Positions 36,301 to 44,363 of a stretch of 64,000 bases of DNA are shown in pieces. Position 1 is the first letter of the stretch. Each line of letters starts with the position of its first letter. The stretch comes from an uncultured Phycisphaerales bacterium (GTDB taxonomy: Bacteria; Planctomycetota; Phycisphaerae; Phycisphaerales; SM1A02): contig CAJQQE010000049.1 of assembly GCA_905480395.1 (NCBI GenBank), positions 1 through 64,000 on the forward strand. Direction: 5' to 3'. The translations under genes and the position numbers were made by a program. The notes under the pieces were generated by a model. The model was not told where the DNA came from and ran no database searches. It saw only the letters and a program-made list of their open reading frames with translations.

Positions 36301-36623
36301 AGGGCATCTCGCTCTTTGACTTCGCAGTCCTTGAGGAATGGGCCGAGCCGATCTTGAAGATCCACAAGTGAAGCGGCGAACGGGTGTTTGGAAATGGTTC
36401 GTGGCATGGTTGCCACGACCACCGGCGCGCTCGCAGTGTCTGCGGTTTCGTCCGAGGGAACCGGAGCCGCTTCGGGGGTCGAAGCTTTCCAGGCCGAATC
36501 GTCGTAGAGGTCGATTCGCTCCGCCCAAAGAAGCCAAGCGTCGCCGCTGGTGACTCCGTGCAAAACGATCGTCGGAATTCCGGAAATGACTGCCGACCTC
36601 CATGTCGCGACGCGGCGTCGCAA
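33345..36623 (-). CDS. SNF2-family helicase/ATPase
   Basis: A 1092-residue SNF2-type ATPase. The N-terminal half (about 1-560) is an SNF2-associated region with no name I can give; the motor starts near residue 600. Motifs: Walker A LADDMGLGKTIQMIALL, Ib LLVCPMSVAGNW, DEAQ box VLDEAQHVKNP, ALTGTPVENRL, then the C-terminal lobe with ALIFTQFRQMGHLL, LSLKAGGVGVNLTSANHV and DRAFRIGQTRTVNVH (motif VI arginine). All motor motifs look intact. It uses a TTG start at 36623, with TGGAG seven bases upstream. Such pairs may remodel protein-DNA complexes; the bacterial role is not settled. It is upstream of and coupled to the SWIM gene. Confidence 0.92.
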   Translation of the reverse strand: MRRRVATWRSAVISGIPTIVLHGVTSGDAWLLWAERIDLYDDSAWKASTPEAAPVPSDETADTASAPVVVATMPRTISKHPFAASLVDLQDRLGPFLKDCEVKERDALQLRLPHRGGDGSRQPVPGLVLATQLALPVPNAEDLILGDTEVPCLEIDAATAVDLFTNIVEQPIENVMLGHDIRFWSEVSTFALELLADQRFVPSVIQVEGGPLRGRWVPWLSDAELAEPLRHLASAIPPVALSIVDVTMPDRWTVIESALESMIDALVRRTLLGEDYLDAIEDRDAEGDRQVALLTGLLGDDRHIRTSRETLVDVTRGARLWLGGLIDPVEGRAVRLCLQLAEPMDGVLDATPEDLQNARWPLGFHLLVTDDPPIIVDAADIWADGGGGRLASVVGSEETPGDLLLAELGRAERIWPKLKTVLEEIDPTGIELSTAESHAFLQEARPILQEAGIEVLAPSWWGSTTSRIGVRMIIEPHGDAEAPPAMGLSSLVDYSWEISIGDQNVGLEELRRLAENGAPLVRVGDTWVEIRAEDFERAKVFLDKHPGGAATLGEVLRLASIGEEDGEMPPITGVRTDGWITELLGDDGIPDDSARPVKVPANFNGTLRPYQERGLAWLAFLDRFGLGGCLADDMGLGKTIQMIALLQHEREIRPGAVNPTLLVCPMSVAGNWRRELERFAPELRVHVQHGPDRPVGVGFVEKSNACDVVVTTYALVSRDRPWIEEVTWERVVLDEAQHVKNPPTKQATAIRSIKSRHRIALTGTPVENRLTELWSIMEFCLPGFLGPQSDFRRRFAIPIERHRDERRAERLKQLVGPFILRRLKTDDGVADDLPPLVENRQQVQLTPEQAKLYDTVVQDMLRKVDEATGIRRRGLVLSGLVRLKQICNHPAHFLRETDLAPVKGERLSRRSGKSIRLVEILEEVVAAGDQALIFTQFRQMGHLLATIMRQEFDMDPLFLHGGTPQGKRDQMIERFQNREAAPIFILSLKAGGVGVNLTSANHVIHFDRWWNPAVENQATDRAFRIGQTRTVNVHKMITSGTLEERIDQMIEQKTDLARRIIGAGESWLTELSSNQLRNVLALRESGVEEDDS

Positions 36624-36755
36624 GTCGAATCTCCAAAGTCCATCTCTGGACTTTGGATTGGTCCCACGTGTTCGGGATCGTCAGGCCGAGTGGCGAGTGA
36701 CGATCATCAAGTGACCCGGGCCACCGTGCTCCGTAGGCGATCACGGGACTCGGAG

Positions 36756-36828
36756 TGATTCCGCTGGGGCTCGAACCCAGGACCTGGCGATTAAAAGTCG
36801 CATGCTCTACCAACTGAGCTACGGAATC
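36756..36828 (-). tRNA. trnK: tRNA-Lys (anticodon TTT)
   Basis: Full cloverleaf on the minus strand: 7-bp acceptor (GATTCCG with CGGAATC), D-arm GCTC/GAGC around AGTTGGTA, anticodon loop CTTTTAA, T-arm CTGGG TTCGAGC CCCAG, discriminator A. The outer pair of the anticodon stem is a T-C mismatch. The 3' CCA is not encoded. It decodes AAA/AAG. Confidence 0.95.
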
Positions 36829-37217
36829 CCGAGTCGCGAATTGTAGTGGACACCGCGTCCGCCACGGGCCGTTTGTCACGTGATCCTGAATTCGTCCACA
36901 GATCTTTTTGGTCAGGGCCGAACTTGGCCGAGTTGGTGATGCCCCGCGGGCAATGGTGGATCAGCTCCAAGAACCGGGCCAGTGCCGATGGGAAACCCAC
37001 GAGCTGGTTTTTTTGTGTCTTTTAAGGTTTTTATAGGACGTTGTGTCTCATGGCGGCCTATTGACCGCCAATGAAGCAAAATCCAGTCTCTCGGATCGAT
37101 GAATCGCCCGCATGATTCGTCCAACATGCAAAATTCGGAACCTCGGAGTAAATAGCGATCCCTCAGGCGTCGATGACTTTTTTGCGGCGGAATCACCGTC
37201 GCTTGGAGAACTCGACC
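36829..37217. other. non-coding stretch upstream of tRNA-Lys and the TolB-like gene
   Basis: No supported gene. It must hold the tRNA promoter (minus strand) and that of the TolB-like gene (plus strand). A possible plus-strand hairpin ends in a T-run: TCAGCTC (36961-36967) pairs with GAGCTGG (37001-37007), a 4-bp TGGG/CCCA hairpin lies inside, and TTTTTTT follows (37008-37014). An AT-rich stretch TTTTAAGGTTTTTATAGG lies at 37020-37037. Short ORFs here have no recognisable content. Confidence 0.4.
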
Positions 37218-38585
37218 ATGCTCGCAACGACTGACCCTCGATCGTCCAATTCAACGAAGCCCTCTGGTGTGGGCGCGCTCCTTCTTTCTGTGATTGCGGC
37301 AGTCGGCACCGCCGCCGTCGTGGTTCAGATGGGCGGCTGCGCCGGTAGCCCTGAAGAGGTTGCTTCGCCGGTGACTGACGCCGGTATGACAAACGCCATG
37401 GCGGAAGGGGCGGGCCCGGACGGACAACCTTGGGCATCGCCGACCTACCGAAATGGTTGGTACGAGGATTTCTCGAAAGTTGATACTGGAGAGACTTCCG
37501 TCATTGACGGGCCGGTCGTTTCGGGCAGCTTTGGCCCTGACGACGTGGTTTTCACCGCCACCGATCAGCCGGTCGCCGACCGCTCCGCGGTTCGAATGAG
37601 CATGCTGGCAAACTTCGGTACCAGTGCAGATTCAAGTGATTGGTCCGGTGGCGATACCAATCTCGCTCAGATCAGTTTCGCCGCCGAAGGTGCCGATTTC
37701 GATCCCGATGTTTCCGCTGGCGGAGACTGGATCGTGTTTGCATCCACCCAGCATCGTACGGATGCCGACATCTACCGCAAGTCTGTAGATGGTCGCGTCG
37801 TCACCCAGTTGACCACCGATCTCTCGCAAGATGTCATGCCGGAAATCGCCCCCGATGGCAAGCGAATCGTCTTCACCAGCGATCGAAACGGTAACTGGGA
37901 CGTTTTCGTCATGTCCGTCGATGGCGGGCCCGCGATGCAGATCACCTTCGACGACGCTCATGAGCTTCATCCCACATGGTCGCCCGATGGCACGAAGCTC
38001 TGCTACTGCCGATTCAATGACCGAACGGCGGCTTGGGAACTTTGGACCGTGGCTTTGGATCGCCCAGGCATGCGATCGTTCATCTGCGAAGGAATGTTCC
38101 CGCGTTGGTCGCCAGATTCATCGCAGGACCGAATCCTCTTCCAGCGATCTCGTAAGCGAGGCAGTCACCTCTACGGTGTCTGGACCATCGACCTCACCAA
38201 GTTCGGCGGCGTCAATCCGACCGAAATCGTGGCCGCTGGTGATGCCGCCATCATGCATCCCACTTGGTCCGCGGACGGAAGCCGCATCGCCTTCACCTCC
38301 GTCAGTAATCCTGAAGTGACCGAAGACGGCATGCCCGTCGAGAGCGACATCTGGGTGATCAATGCTGACGGAACGGGGCGAATGGCCCTGACTTCGGGTG
38401 GATTCCGGAACATGCGTCCCACCTGGGCTGCGGACGGCCGGATCTACTTCACCAGCAATCGAGGTGGACTCGATGTGATCTGGGCGGTTGCCGGTGGGTC
38501 TTCGATGTTCGCACCGGATTTCGGGACCGGAATTGGTGACTCGAATGCGGTCGCCGGTGCTGGAGATGACTTCGAAGATCACTGA
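37218..38585 (+). CDS. TolB-like beta-propeller lipoprotein
   Basis: Predicted lipoprotein of 455 residues. I use ATG 37218, which has GGAGA about ten bases upstream, instead of ATG 37173. A hydrophobic segment (GALLLSVIAAVGTAAVVVQM) ends in a lipobox-like MGGC (Cys41). From residue about 150 there are five or six PD40/TolB-type propeller motifs: DFDPDVSAGGDWIVFAS, PEIAPDGKRIVFTSDRNG, HPTWSPDGTKLCYC, HPTWSADGSRIAFTS and RPTWAADGRIYFTSN. Such propellers often bind proteins or sugars at the envelope. A strong terminator follows, so this is probably a single-gene unit. Confidence 0.82.
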   Translation: MLATTDPRSSNSTKPSGVGALLLSVIAAVGTAAVVVQMGGCAGSPEEVASPVTDAGMTNAMAEGAGPDGQPWASPTYRNGWYEDFSKVDTGETSVIDGPVVSGSFGPDDVVFTATDQPVADRSAVRMSMLANFGTSADSSDWSGGDTNLAQISFAAEGADFDPDVSAGGDWIVFASTQHRTDADIYRKSVDGRVVTQLTTDLSQDVMPEIAPDGKRIVFTSDRNGNWDVFVMSVDGGPAMQITFDDAHELHPTWSPDGTKLCYCRFNDRTAAWELWTVALDRPGMRSFICEGMFPRWSPDSSQDRILFQRSRKRGSHLYGVWTIDLTKFGGVNPTEIVAAGDAAIMHPTWSADGSRIAFTSVSNPEVTEDGMPVESDIWVINADGTGRMALTSGGFRNMRPTWAADGRIYFTSNRGGLDVIWAVAGGSSMFAPDFGTGIGDSNAVAGAGDDFEDH

Positions 38586-38623
38586 GTCGCTCGGTTCAAG
38601 AGGACGACTTCATCGACTTTGAC

Positions 38624-38662
38624 CCGCGGGGTCGGCCTTCTGAGGCCGACCCCGCGGTCTTT
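38624..38662 (+). terminator. strong terminator after the TolB-like gene
   Basis: A perfect 14-bp GC-rich stem (38624-38637 with 38644-38657) and a six-base loop TTCTGA are followed by TCTTTTG. The finest hairpin of its kind in this region. Confidence 0.85.
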
Positions 38663-38833
38663 TGAGGCGGGTGCAGCCTCGGTCTCATGGCTGTGAGATG
38701 GGGGGCGGGGTGCGGCCTGATTGAGGGTTCTTTCTTTTTTCCCGTTCTTCCGGAAGATCGGCCGATGAATCAAATCGTACGGATGGGAGACATCCGGACA
38801 TCGCTCATTGCGAAGTCACACAGGCAGGACGCC

Positions 38834-39661
38834 ATGGCAACCGTATTCGTCTCAGATCGCCGATCGGCATCACGCCGTACCGACCGCATGCCTCGAGTTT
38901 CCTCATGGGGAATCCCGGGGCATCTCCGGTTCGCGCGGCTCGCCGGTCTACTCCTGCTCGCTGGATCATTTGGTTGCAAGACCGAACCTGATCGGCTGGC
39001 AGGCCCTTCGACGCCGAACGCGCCCTACGCGGCCGTTCTGATGGTCGCGCCCTTTACCAATGAATCGGGTGTGGACATGAGGCCGGATCTCCGGGCGTCA
39101 GTCTCGGACAAGTTGGTCACCTCGTTGAATGCCGTCAAAGGATGGCAGGCCGTTCCGCTCAACCGCACGCTTCAGGCAATGCGGCAGCTTGGGATCGCGG
39201 AGATCCAATCAGTCGACGAGGCCCGAGCGGTGCTCAAAGCCGTTGGTGCGGACGGAATCATCGTCGGCACCATCACCGCGTGGGATCCGTACGACCCGCC
39301 GACTTTCGGAGCGAACATCCTATTGGTCGCCGACGAGGGTGAGCTTCAATCGTCTTTCGAGACCAGGATGCTGACCGGGCGCACTGGCGATGCGGTTCCG
39401 ATGGCATCACAGTCGCCCAAAACGCTCACCGACGTCGTCGGTGACTACGACGCCACCAGGCACGATGTCCGGCAGAACGCTCGGGACTACGCCAGGAGTC
39501 ACAGTGATGTCACTGGTGGATTCGATCCCCCGGAACGGTATTACCTGATGGTCTTCGATCGTTGGCTTGATTTCTCAGCAGATCAACTCGTCGATGCACT
39601 GGTTCAGAAAGAGCACCATCGAGTCTTACGAGCCAACGATTCCCCAGCCTCGTCCAAGTGA
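38834..39661 (+). CDS. lipoprotein with possible CsgG/LpoB-like domain
   Basis: Predicted lipoprotein. The lipobox is GSFGC after a hydrophobic LARLAGLLLLA-type segment. The mature domain begins AAVLMVAPFTNESGVDMRP and continues SDKLVTSLNAVKGWQAVPL and AVGADGIIVGTITAWDPYDPP, the alpha/beta pattern seen in CsgG/LpoB/FlgT-like lipoproteins; that comparison is from memory. Start uncertain: ATG 38834 has AGGCAGGA just before it; ATG 38765 has GGAAG nine bases before but gives a 70-residue leader; ATG 38888 gives a normal 30-residue signal but no ribosome site. Confidence 0.65.
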   Translation: MATVFVSDRRSASRRTDRMPRVSSWGIPGHLRFARLAGLLLLAGSFGCKTEPDRLAGPSTPNAPYAAVLMVAPFTNESGVDMRPDLRASVSDKLVTSLNAVKGWQAVPLNRTLQAMRQLGIAEIQSVDEARAVLKAVGADGIIVGTITAWDPYDPPTFGANILLVADEGELQSSFETRMLTGRTGDAVPMASQSPKTLTDVVGDYDATRHDVRQNARDYARSHSDVTGGFDPPERYYLMVFDRWLDFSADQLVDALVQKEHHRVLRANDSPASSK

Positions 39662-39974
39662 TCCAGACCCCTCCCGCGGGGACGGACACGACAAGACAAG
39701 GTTTGAGTCAAATTTGAAACGTCGACTTTTCACCGAGCCGGTGAAACCGCCAGAAACCGCCTTTTGAGGGCGTGAAGGCGGTTGCCCTCGAGACGAATAC
39801 AGTTTTTTTCAGAAGTCCGGTAAGGGGACTGAACCTAGCCCCCTTCCGCGTCGATATCGGAACGGCGAGATTCGGGTTCTTCGGCCGCTCAAAGGTCGCT
39901 TGGACTCGACGAATTCCATCAGGCAAGGGTCGATTCGAAATCGAGTTACCCATTCAGACAGAGGTTCGCACGAC
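39662..39974 (+). promoter_or_regulatory. structured leader region upstream of xer
   Basis: A gene-free 313 bases with several hairpins. TTTCACCG/CGGTGAAA with a 3-base loop (39728-39746) comes first; then a direct repeat GAAACCGCC (39743-39751 and 39753-39761); then AACCGCCTT/AAGGCGGTT (39755-39783). GAGGGC (39766-39771) can instead pair with GCCCTC (39784-39789), which would break the previous stem. A T7 run follows at about 39803. This may be a regulatory mRNA leader or a terminator region of the previous gene. Confidence 0.35.
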
Positions 39975-40979
39975 ATGAGCAACTCCCTTCCACTCGTCCA
40001 GCAATTTCTCGATTACTTGGTCGATGAACGGCACTTCAGCCCGTACACCGCTCGTTGCTACGGCCTCGATCTTCGTCAGTACGGCGAGTTCTTGGCTGAC
40101 GAGTTCGGCGCCGATGTATCGGCGGAGTCCGAGGCCACAGTTCTCGCGGCCCGCCTTCAGGATCCGAAGTCCCCCAAGGACGAAAAGACTGTCACGGGTT
40201 TGATGCTCGCGGCGGACGTCACGCGAATTCGCGGATTCCTTGGTTGGATGGCTGATCGTGACTATTCCGCCGCGACGACCGCTCGAAAGATCGCCACCCT
40301 GCGTTCCTTCCATAAATGGATGGAGAAGCGGGGGCTGGTTGATCAGAATCCAATGCTCGCGGTTCGAACGCCCAAACAGGCCAAGCGCCTCCCCAAGGCC
40401 GTCTCCGTCGAGCAAATTGAACAGCTTCTCGCGGCGCCCGACGACAGTGCCCTGCTTGGTGCCCGCGACCGCGCGATCCTTGAAACGCTCTACTCAACCG
40501 GTATCCGAGTGAGTGAAGTCGTCGGCATCAATCGCGGCGATCTCGATGACTCCGGAGAGTCCATTCTGATTCGTGGAAAGGGCCGCCGCGAGCGGGTCGT
40601 GCCACTGGGATCGCATGCTCTGGCCGCACTTCGACACTACGTGAACCGTCACGATGTCGAACTCGCCGAAGCAGAATTGACCGCTGGCGACGAGTCGCCG
40701 CTCTTTGTGAACAAGCACGGCGGTCGACTGAGTAGCCGTTCGGTTCGTCGAAAAGTCACCAAGTACCTCGAGCAGGTTGGCCTCGACCCCGAGATCAGCC
40801 CGCACACCATTCGGCATAGCTTTGCCACTCATCTTCTCGATAACGGCGCCGATCTCCGATCGGTGCAAGAGCTGCTGGGGCATCAGTCATTGTCGAGTAC
40901 GCAGGTCTACACCCATCTCTCGACTCGACGAGTGCGGGATTCCTACGACAAGGCTCACCCCAGAGCCGAGGCTGGCTGA
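39975..40979 (+). CDS. tyrosine recombinase XerC/XerD-like
   Basis: Site-specific tyrosine recombinase of 334 residues, most likely one of the pair that resolves chromosome dimers at dif. ATG 39975 has ACAGAGG upstream; the frame's earlier ATG lacks one. The N-terminal SAM-like domain (VQQFLDYLVDERHFSPYTARCY) contains an extra stretch of about 20-25 residues (LQDPKSPKDEKTVTGLML). The catalytic set is complete: Arg178 (STGIRVSE), Lys202 (IRGKGRRERV), His277 and Arg280 (HTIRHSFATH), His303 (GHQSL) and Tyr312 (VYTHLS). I cannot tell XerC from XerD. It is followed by a terminator and there is no sign of a mobile element, so a housekeeping role is favoured over an integrase. Confidence 0.9.
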   Translation: MSNSLPLVQQFLDYLVDERHFSPYTARCYGLDLRQYGEFLADEFGADVSAESEATVLAARLQDPKSPKDEKTVTGLMLAADVTRIRGFLGWMADRDYSAATTARKIATLRSFHKWMEKRGLVDQNPMLAVRTPKQAKRLPKAVSVEQIEQLLAAPDDSALLGARDRAILETLYSTGIRVSEVVGINRGDLDDSGESILIRGKGRRERVVPLGSHALAALRHYVNRHDVELAEAELTAGDESPLFVNKHGGRLSSRSVRRKVTKYLEQVGLDPEISPHTIRHSFATHLLDNGADLRSVQELLGHQSLSSTQVYTHLSTRRVRDSYDKAHPRAEAG

Positions 40980-41029
40980 GTTTCGACCCGGCCAGCTCGC
41001 GGTCTAATTGAGACCATTAAGAATAGTAC

Positions 41030-41062
41030 GACGCCCTGCGAACCCACTTCGCGGGGCGTCGT
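41030..41062. terminator. hairpin after the recombinase gene
   Basis: CGACGCCCTGCG pairs with CGCGGGGCGTCG (12 bp with mismatch/wobble in the middle) around an eight- or nine-base loop, followed by TTGTTCT. It lies between convergent genes and could serve both. Confidence 0.5.
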
Positions 41063-41080
41063 TGTTCTACCGATGCTCGA

Positions 41081-41830
41081 TCAGGCGATGAGGACGCCCG
41101 CGAACAGCTGTTCCTGTCGCCATTGCATGCTCTCTGATCCTCGTTGGCGGACGGCACGAGGAATGGCGAGGTGGATTCTGACCGGATCGGTCAACTCTAC
41201 TTCGTCCGAGGTCTCATGCACTCCGAGCCGAAAGGCGGCACCGGCCCAGTCCACGCGAACCGTCCCGCAGTTGATTCCTTCGTGGCTTCGCATTCTTCCG
41301 CCGTGGCTTCTCGGGTATCTGCTGGCCGCGGCGAGTTTGAGGTCGACCACTTCACCACGGAGGTGAGCCGGGACTCGGACTGGTTGGTGAATGATGCCGA
41401 AATCACCACCGCCGCAGGTGAATGCGATGTGGATGTCTTCGCCTTGGTGGCCGACGGAGAAACACTCGCCCATGGGACGCAAGTGGACGACGACATGGGC
41501 GGGATTTTCGTATCGATTTTGGTAGTAGAGGCGAAGTTCGGCGGCGCCGCTGGCGTCGAGTCTGACCAATGGCATGAAGCACACGCCGTCGGTCTCGTAG
41601 TAAATAGATCCCACCGCTTCGGAGAGTTGATCCTGGAGGCGGTCGGTGAACCAGAGGGCTCGAACTAAGAATCCGCCGAGTCCGAGCATGAAGGCGAGGC
41701 TGATCACCCGTTGGGTCCAAATTTCGATCTCGCCCTGTCCGATCGGGCCCGATGCCATCCAGGTGATGATCGCCCAGATTGTCACCGCTGCGAAGACGAG
41801 GACGAGTATGAAGTTTCGTTTCTCATGCAT
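41081..41830 (-). CDS. two-helix membrane protein
   Basis: A 249-residue protein of unknown function. Two N-terminal membrane helices (FILVLVFAAVTIWAIITWMA and VISLAFMLGLGGFLVRALWF) are followed by a soluble beta-rich domain (GSIYYETDGVCFMPLVRLD, AELRLYYQNRYENPAHVVVH, CGTVRVDWAGAAFRLGVHE) that probably lies outside or just inside the membrane. GAGGAAG lies before the ATG. A perfect 12-bp palindrome (CTCTTCGAAGAG, 41840-41851) includes part of that ribosome site. No domain name can be given. Confidence 0.65.
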   Translation of the reverse strand: MHEKRNFILVLVFAAVTIWAIITWMASGPIGQGEIEIWTQRVISLAFMLGLGGFLVRALWFTDRLQDQLSEAVGSIYYETDGVCFMPLVRLDASGAAELRLYYQNRYENPAHVVVHLRPMGECFSVGHQGEDIHIAFTCGGGDFGIIHQPVRVPAHLRGEVVDLKLAAASRYPRSHGGRMRSHEGINCGTVRVDWAGAAFRLGVHETSDEVELTDPVRIHLAIPRAVRQRGSESMQWRQEQLFAGVLIA

Positions 41831-42362
41831 GACCGCTTCCTCTTCGAAGAGTCAGTCAATCGGGGCCTCGATCAGATCCGTGGACCTGACGGGTACCGTG
41901 CATGGGCGGTCGTCGCGGAACGCAGGCGAAGCGGAACAGAAGCGACTTCGTCTTGAAGGCCTCGGAGAACGAAACTCAATTCGAGACCGGTGCGAGCCGT
42001 GGCGCGACCTTAGAACGGTCGTGACCTCGAAACGCCGAGCTCTCCTCTGTGGGGTGTGAAAAAATGAGATCATGTCGCGACACATGTCGCGACACATCAG
42101 GGGATCTGGATATCAACGGGCGCTCGGAAAGGCATCGAGCCCCGGGAAGTGCAAGCCTGCCGGCGAATGGGGCATCGAGTTTGAGTCTTCGACTCGCCTC
42201 GGCCATCGGCATTCGCCGTCGCTACTCCGGACTCTTCTCAGGGTACTCCACGATCGGGGCGCACTTGGGCTCGGGAATGAATTTCACGAACTATCGTCGG
42301 GCCGCGTCCATCATCTGTGGCTGCGGTAGGATCGACCGCACGCCGGTAGATCGGTCTTCCCG
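41831..42362. other. intergenic region with tandem palindromes upstream of the DNA methyltransferase
   Basis: A gene-free 532 bases between the divergent membrane protein and the methyltransferase. Small ORFs on both strands have no coding signs; I see no remnant of a restriction enzyme. The only clear structure is the pair of palindromes at 42073-42094, described separately. The methyltransferase promoter should lie here. Confidence 0.5.
42073..42094. repeat. two tandem copies of palindrome TGTCGCGACA
   Basis: TGTCGCGACA, a perfect 10-bp palindrome, occurs at 42073-42082 and again at 42085-42094, with CA between; the period is 12 bp. Close spacing of two identical dyads looks like an operator for a dimeric regulator, or paired sites for a methyltransferase (each holds TCGCGA). 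It lies about 270 bases upstream of the orphan DNA methyltransferase start. Confidence 0.6.
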
Positions 42363-43193
42363 GTGAATCCCCACTTCGAGCGCCGGGCCGCTCGCGGAGT
42401 CCGAATTGTGATCGACTCAGGCAACAACGAAGTGTCTTGGCGGTTACTGGCGGGGGATTGCAGCGAGGTCTTGGACGATCTTCCGGAAGGTACGGTCGAT
42501 CTTGTCTACGCCGATCCGCCATTCGCCACGAATCAAGTCCAAAAGGGGCGGTCGGACCGGCTTGCCTACGACGACCGCTGGCCGGATCTCGACTCGTATC
42601 TGAGCTTCATGGCGGCACGCCTCACGCAGTTGCATCGGGTCTTGGCTCCTGACGGGGCTATTTTGCTGCACGTCGATTGGCGATCGTCTCACCATCTGCG
42701 GGTGCTCCTCGATGAGATTTTCGGTGCCGAGCGATTTGTGAACCACCTCGTCTGGCAATACGGCCTCGGCGGTTCGAGCCCGAGCCGATTCGCGAGAAAG
42801 CACGACGACATCCTCTACTACGCCCGAGGCGACGAGCGGTGGTTTGAGCCGCCGATGGTGCCCGCAACAAGCCGTCGAATGGCCGGGATGATGAAGAAAG
42901 CGACCGATGTGATTGCGATTCCGGCGATCAACAACATGGCGACTGAACGAACGGGGTGGCCGACTCAGAAGCCGGTCGCGCTCCTTGAACTGCTGGTGGG
43001 GGCCTGTGCCAAGCCTGGCGGCACAGTGCTCGATCCGTTCTGTGGGAGTGGCACGACCTTGGTCGCAGCCGTCGGTCTCGGGCGAAAAGCGATCGGTATC
43101 GACCGACATCCAGAAGCGATTCGAATTGCAGAACAGCGATTGACCGAGCTCGGCGATCCGATCACGCCGGCGAGTCGTCAGACCGACGCTTGA
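42363..43193 (+). CDS. orphan beta-class DNA methyltransferase (N4-C/N6-A)
   Basis: Amino-group DNA methyltransferase of 276 residues, GTG start. Motif IV comes first (VYADPPFATNQ, DPPF at residues 51-54), then a variable target-recognition region, then motif I near the C-terminus (LDPFCGSGTTLVAAV, about 224-238); this order marks the beta class (CcrM/HinfI-like order). The DPPF form is seen in N6-adenine and some N4-cytosine enzymes; the target base and site cannot be read from sequence. No restriction enzyme is adjacent, so it is probably an orphan regulatory or housekeeping enzyme. Its stop directly touches the purK stop on the other strand. Confidence 0.88.
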   Translation: MNPHFERRAARGVRIVIDSGNNEVSWRLLAGDCSEVLDDLPEGTVDLVYADPPFATNQVQKGRSDRLAYDDRWPDLDSYLSFMAARLTQLHRVLAPDGAILLHVDWRSSHHLRVLLDEIFGAERFVNHLVWQYGLGGSSPSRFARKHDDILYYARGDERWFEPPMVPATSRRMAGMMKKATDVIAIPAINNMATERTGWPTQKPVALLELLVGACAKPGGTVLDPFCGSGTTLVAAVGLGRKAIGIDRHPEAIRIAEQRLTELGDPITPASRQTDA

Positions 43194-44363
43194 TCAGTCG
43201 TCCGAATTCGGTTCGGTTTCCGAAGCACCGGGAATCACGGCCGCCAGTGCGTCCGCCCAGGTGCCAGGTGCCTTCGGCGAGATCGCGGTGAGATGCCCGA
43301 CCTTGCGCCCCGGACGCGGTTGCTTTCGATAGTCGTGGTAGACGGCAGCGCCGACGGTTGCCTCCGCCGACGCGGTACCGAAGTCATTGACCGTTGCAAT
43401 GTGATGGGCATTCAGATCGGTGTCGGCGGGCGAAGCGCCGATGGCGTTGAGCATGGTCGCGTGTGGATGCCGCGAACCAGTGGCTCCTAAGGAGAGGCCA
43501 GTCACCGCACGAACATGGTTTTCGAACTGATCGGTCTCAGCGTATTCGATGGTGAGGTGTCCGCTGTTGTGAACGCGAGGCGCCATCTCATTGGCGAGTA
43601 CCTCGTCACCCAAGACGAAGAATTCCACGGTGAGCACACCGCAGTGATCAAGTGCGCGGGCGAGCTTTTCGGCATGGGCCAGCATGGCAGAGGCCGCTTT
43701 CGAGGAGACATCCGGGGCGGGACAGTCGCTGCGACGAAGGATCCCTCCAGAGTGTTCATTCCGGATCGGACCCCAGGTCTCGGTGGTCCCGTCACAGCCT
43801 CGAACCACAAGCACGCTTGCTTCAAAATCGAAGTCGATCATGGACTCCAAGATCGCGGGCCTTCCGCCGATGGCCGAAAATCCTGCTTCAAGGTCGTCCG
43901 GGTGCCGGAGGACCGCCTGCCCCTTGCCGTCGTAGCCGCCGCGGCGGGTCTTGAGGATCGCCGGCAGTCCGACTTTGGCGACGGCCGCCTCAAGGGTTTC
44001 AAGATCGTCGACGACGGCGAAGGCGGGTACTGGAACGCCCTGCTCGGTGAGGAACGTTTTTTCGATCGCACGGTCTTGGGAAGTCTCGAGCGATTTCCAA
44101 CCAGGTCGAACCGCAACGTCCTCGGCGAGGCGAGCGGCTGATTCCGCGGGGACGTTCTCAAATTCATAGGTGACGACGTCGCACCGCCGGGCGAGTGCCG
44201 ACAACGCCTCGGCGTCGTCGTAGGCGGCGCGAATTCGATCGCCGACCAGATCAGCGGTGCAGTGTTCGGCGGGATCGAGAAACACGCACTCGATACCGAG
44301 TCGCCGAGCGGCGGTACCGAGCATCCAGCCGAGTTGCCCACCACCGAGGATTCCAAGGATCAC
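43194..44363 (-). CDS. purK: N5-carboxyaminoimidazole ribonucleotide synthase
   Basis: ATP-grasp enzyme (EC 6.3.4.18) that carboxylates AIR to N5-CAIR in purine synthesis, 389 residues. Seen: [20 protein letters not shown] (first residues), [10 protein letters not shown], the ATP-grasp loop [38 protein letters not shown] with the metal-binding Glu/Asn positions. The start codon is GTG and overlaps the purE stop (GTGA). It acts directly before PurE. The two genes form an operon at some distance from purL-purQ. Confidence 0.94.
   Translation of the reverse strand: MILGILGGGQLGWMLGTAARRLGIECVFLDPAEHCTADLVGDRIRAAYDDAEALSALARRCDVVTYEFENVPAESAARLAEDVAVRPGWKSLETSQDRAIEKTFLTEQGVPVPAFAVVDDLETLEAAVAKVGLPAILKTRRGGYDGKGQAVLRHPDDLEAGFSAIGGRPAILESMIDFDFEASVLVVRGCDGTTETWGPIRNEHSGGILRRSDCPAPDVSSKAASAMLAHAEKLARALDHCGVLTVEFFVLGDEVLANEMAPRVHNSGHLTIEYAETDQFENHVRAVTGLSLGATGSRHPHATMLNAIGASPADTDLNAHHIATVNDFGTASAEATVGAAVYHDYRKQPRPGRKVGHLTAISPKAPGTWADALAAVIPGASETEPNSDD

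Noticed and set aside
35298-36371. 357-residue plus-strand ORF
   Set aside because: Shadow of the SNF2 helicase's N-terminal half in a GC-rich gene.
31806-36828. Phage-defence island made of DinB-like, SWIM, SNF2 and tRNA genes
   Set aside because: No integrase, no repeat of the tRNA end, no nuclease or toxin, and base composition like the neighbours. Kept only as a note on the SWIM/SNF2 pair.
36271-36879. Minus-strand ORF running through the tRNA-Lys
   Set aside because: Part of its translation is simply the tRNA sequence (the SVAQLVEHATFNR-like artefact).
36900-37014. Signal-recognition-particle RNA candidate
   Set aside because: GGTCAGG is present, but the GGAAG-CAGC partner loop is missing and the folding is wrong.
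39975-40979. Integrase of a mobile element
   Set aside because: There are no flanking repeats, no cargo and no excisionase, and the sequence is XerC/XerD-like.
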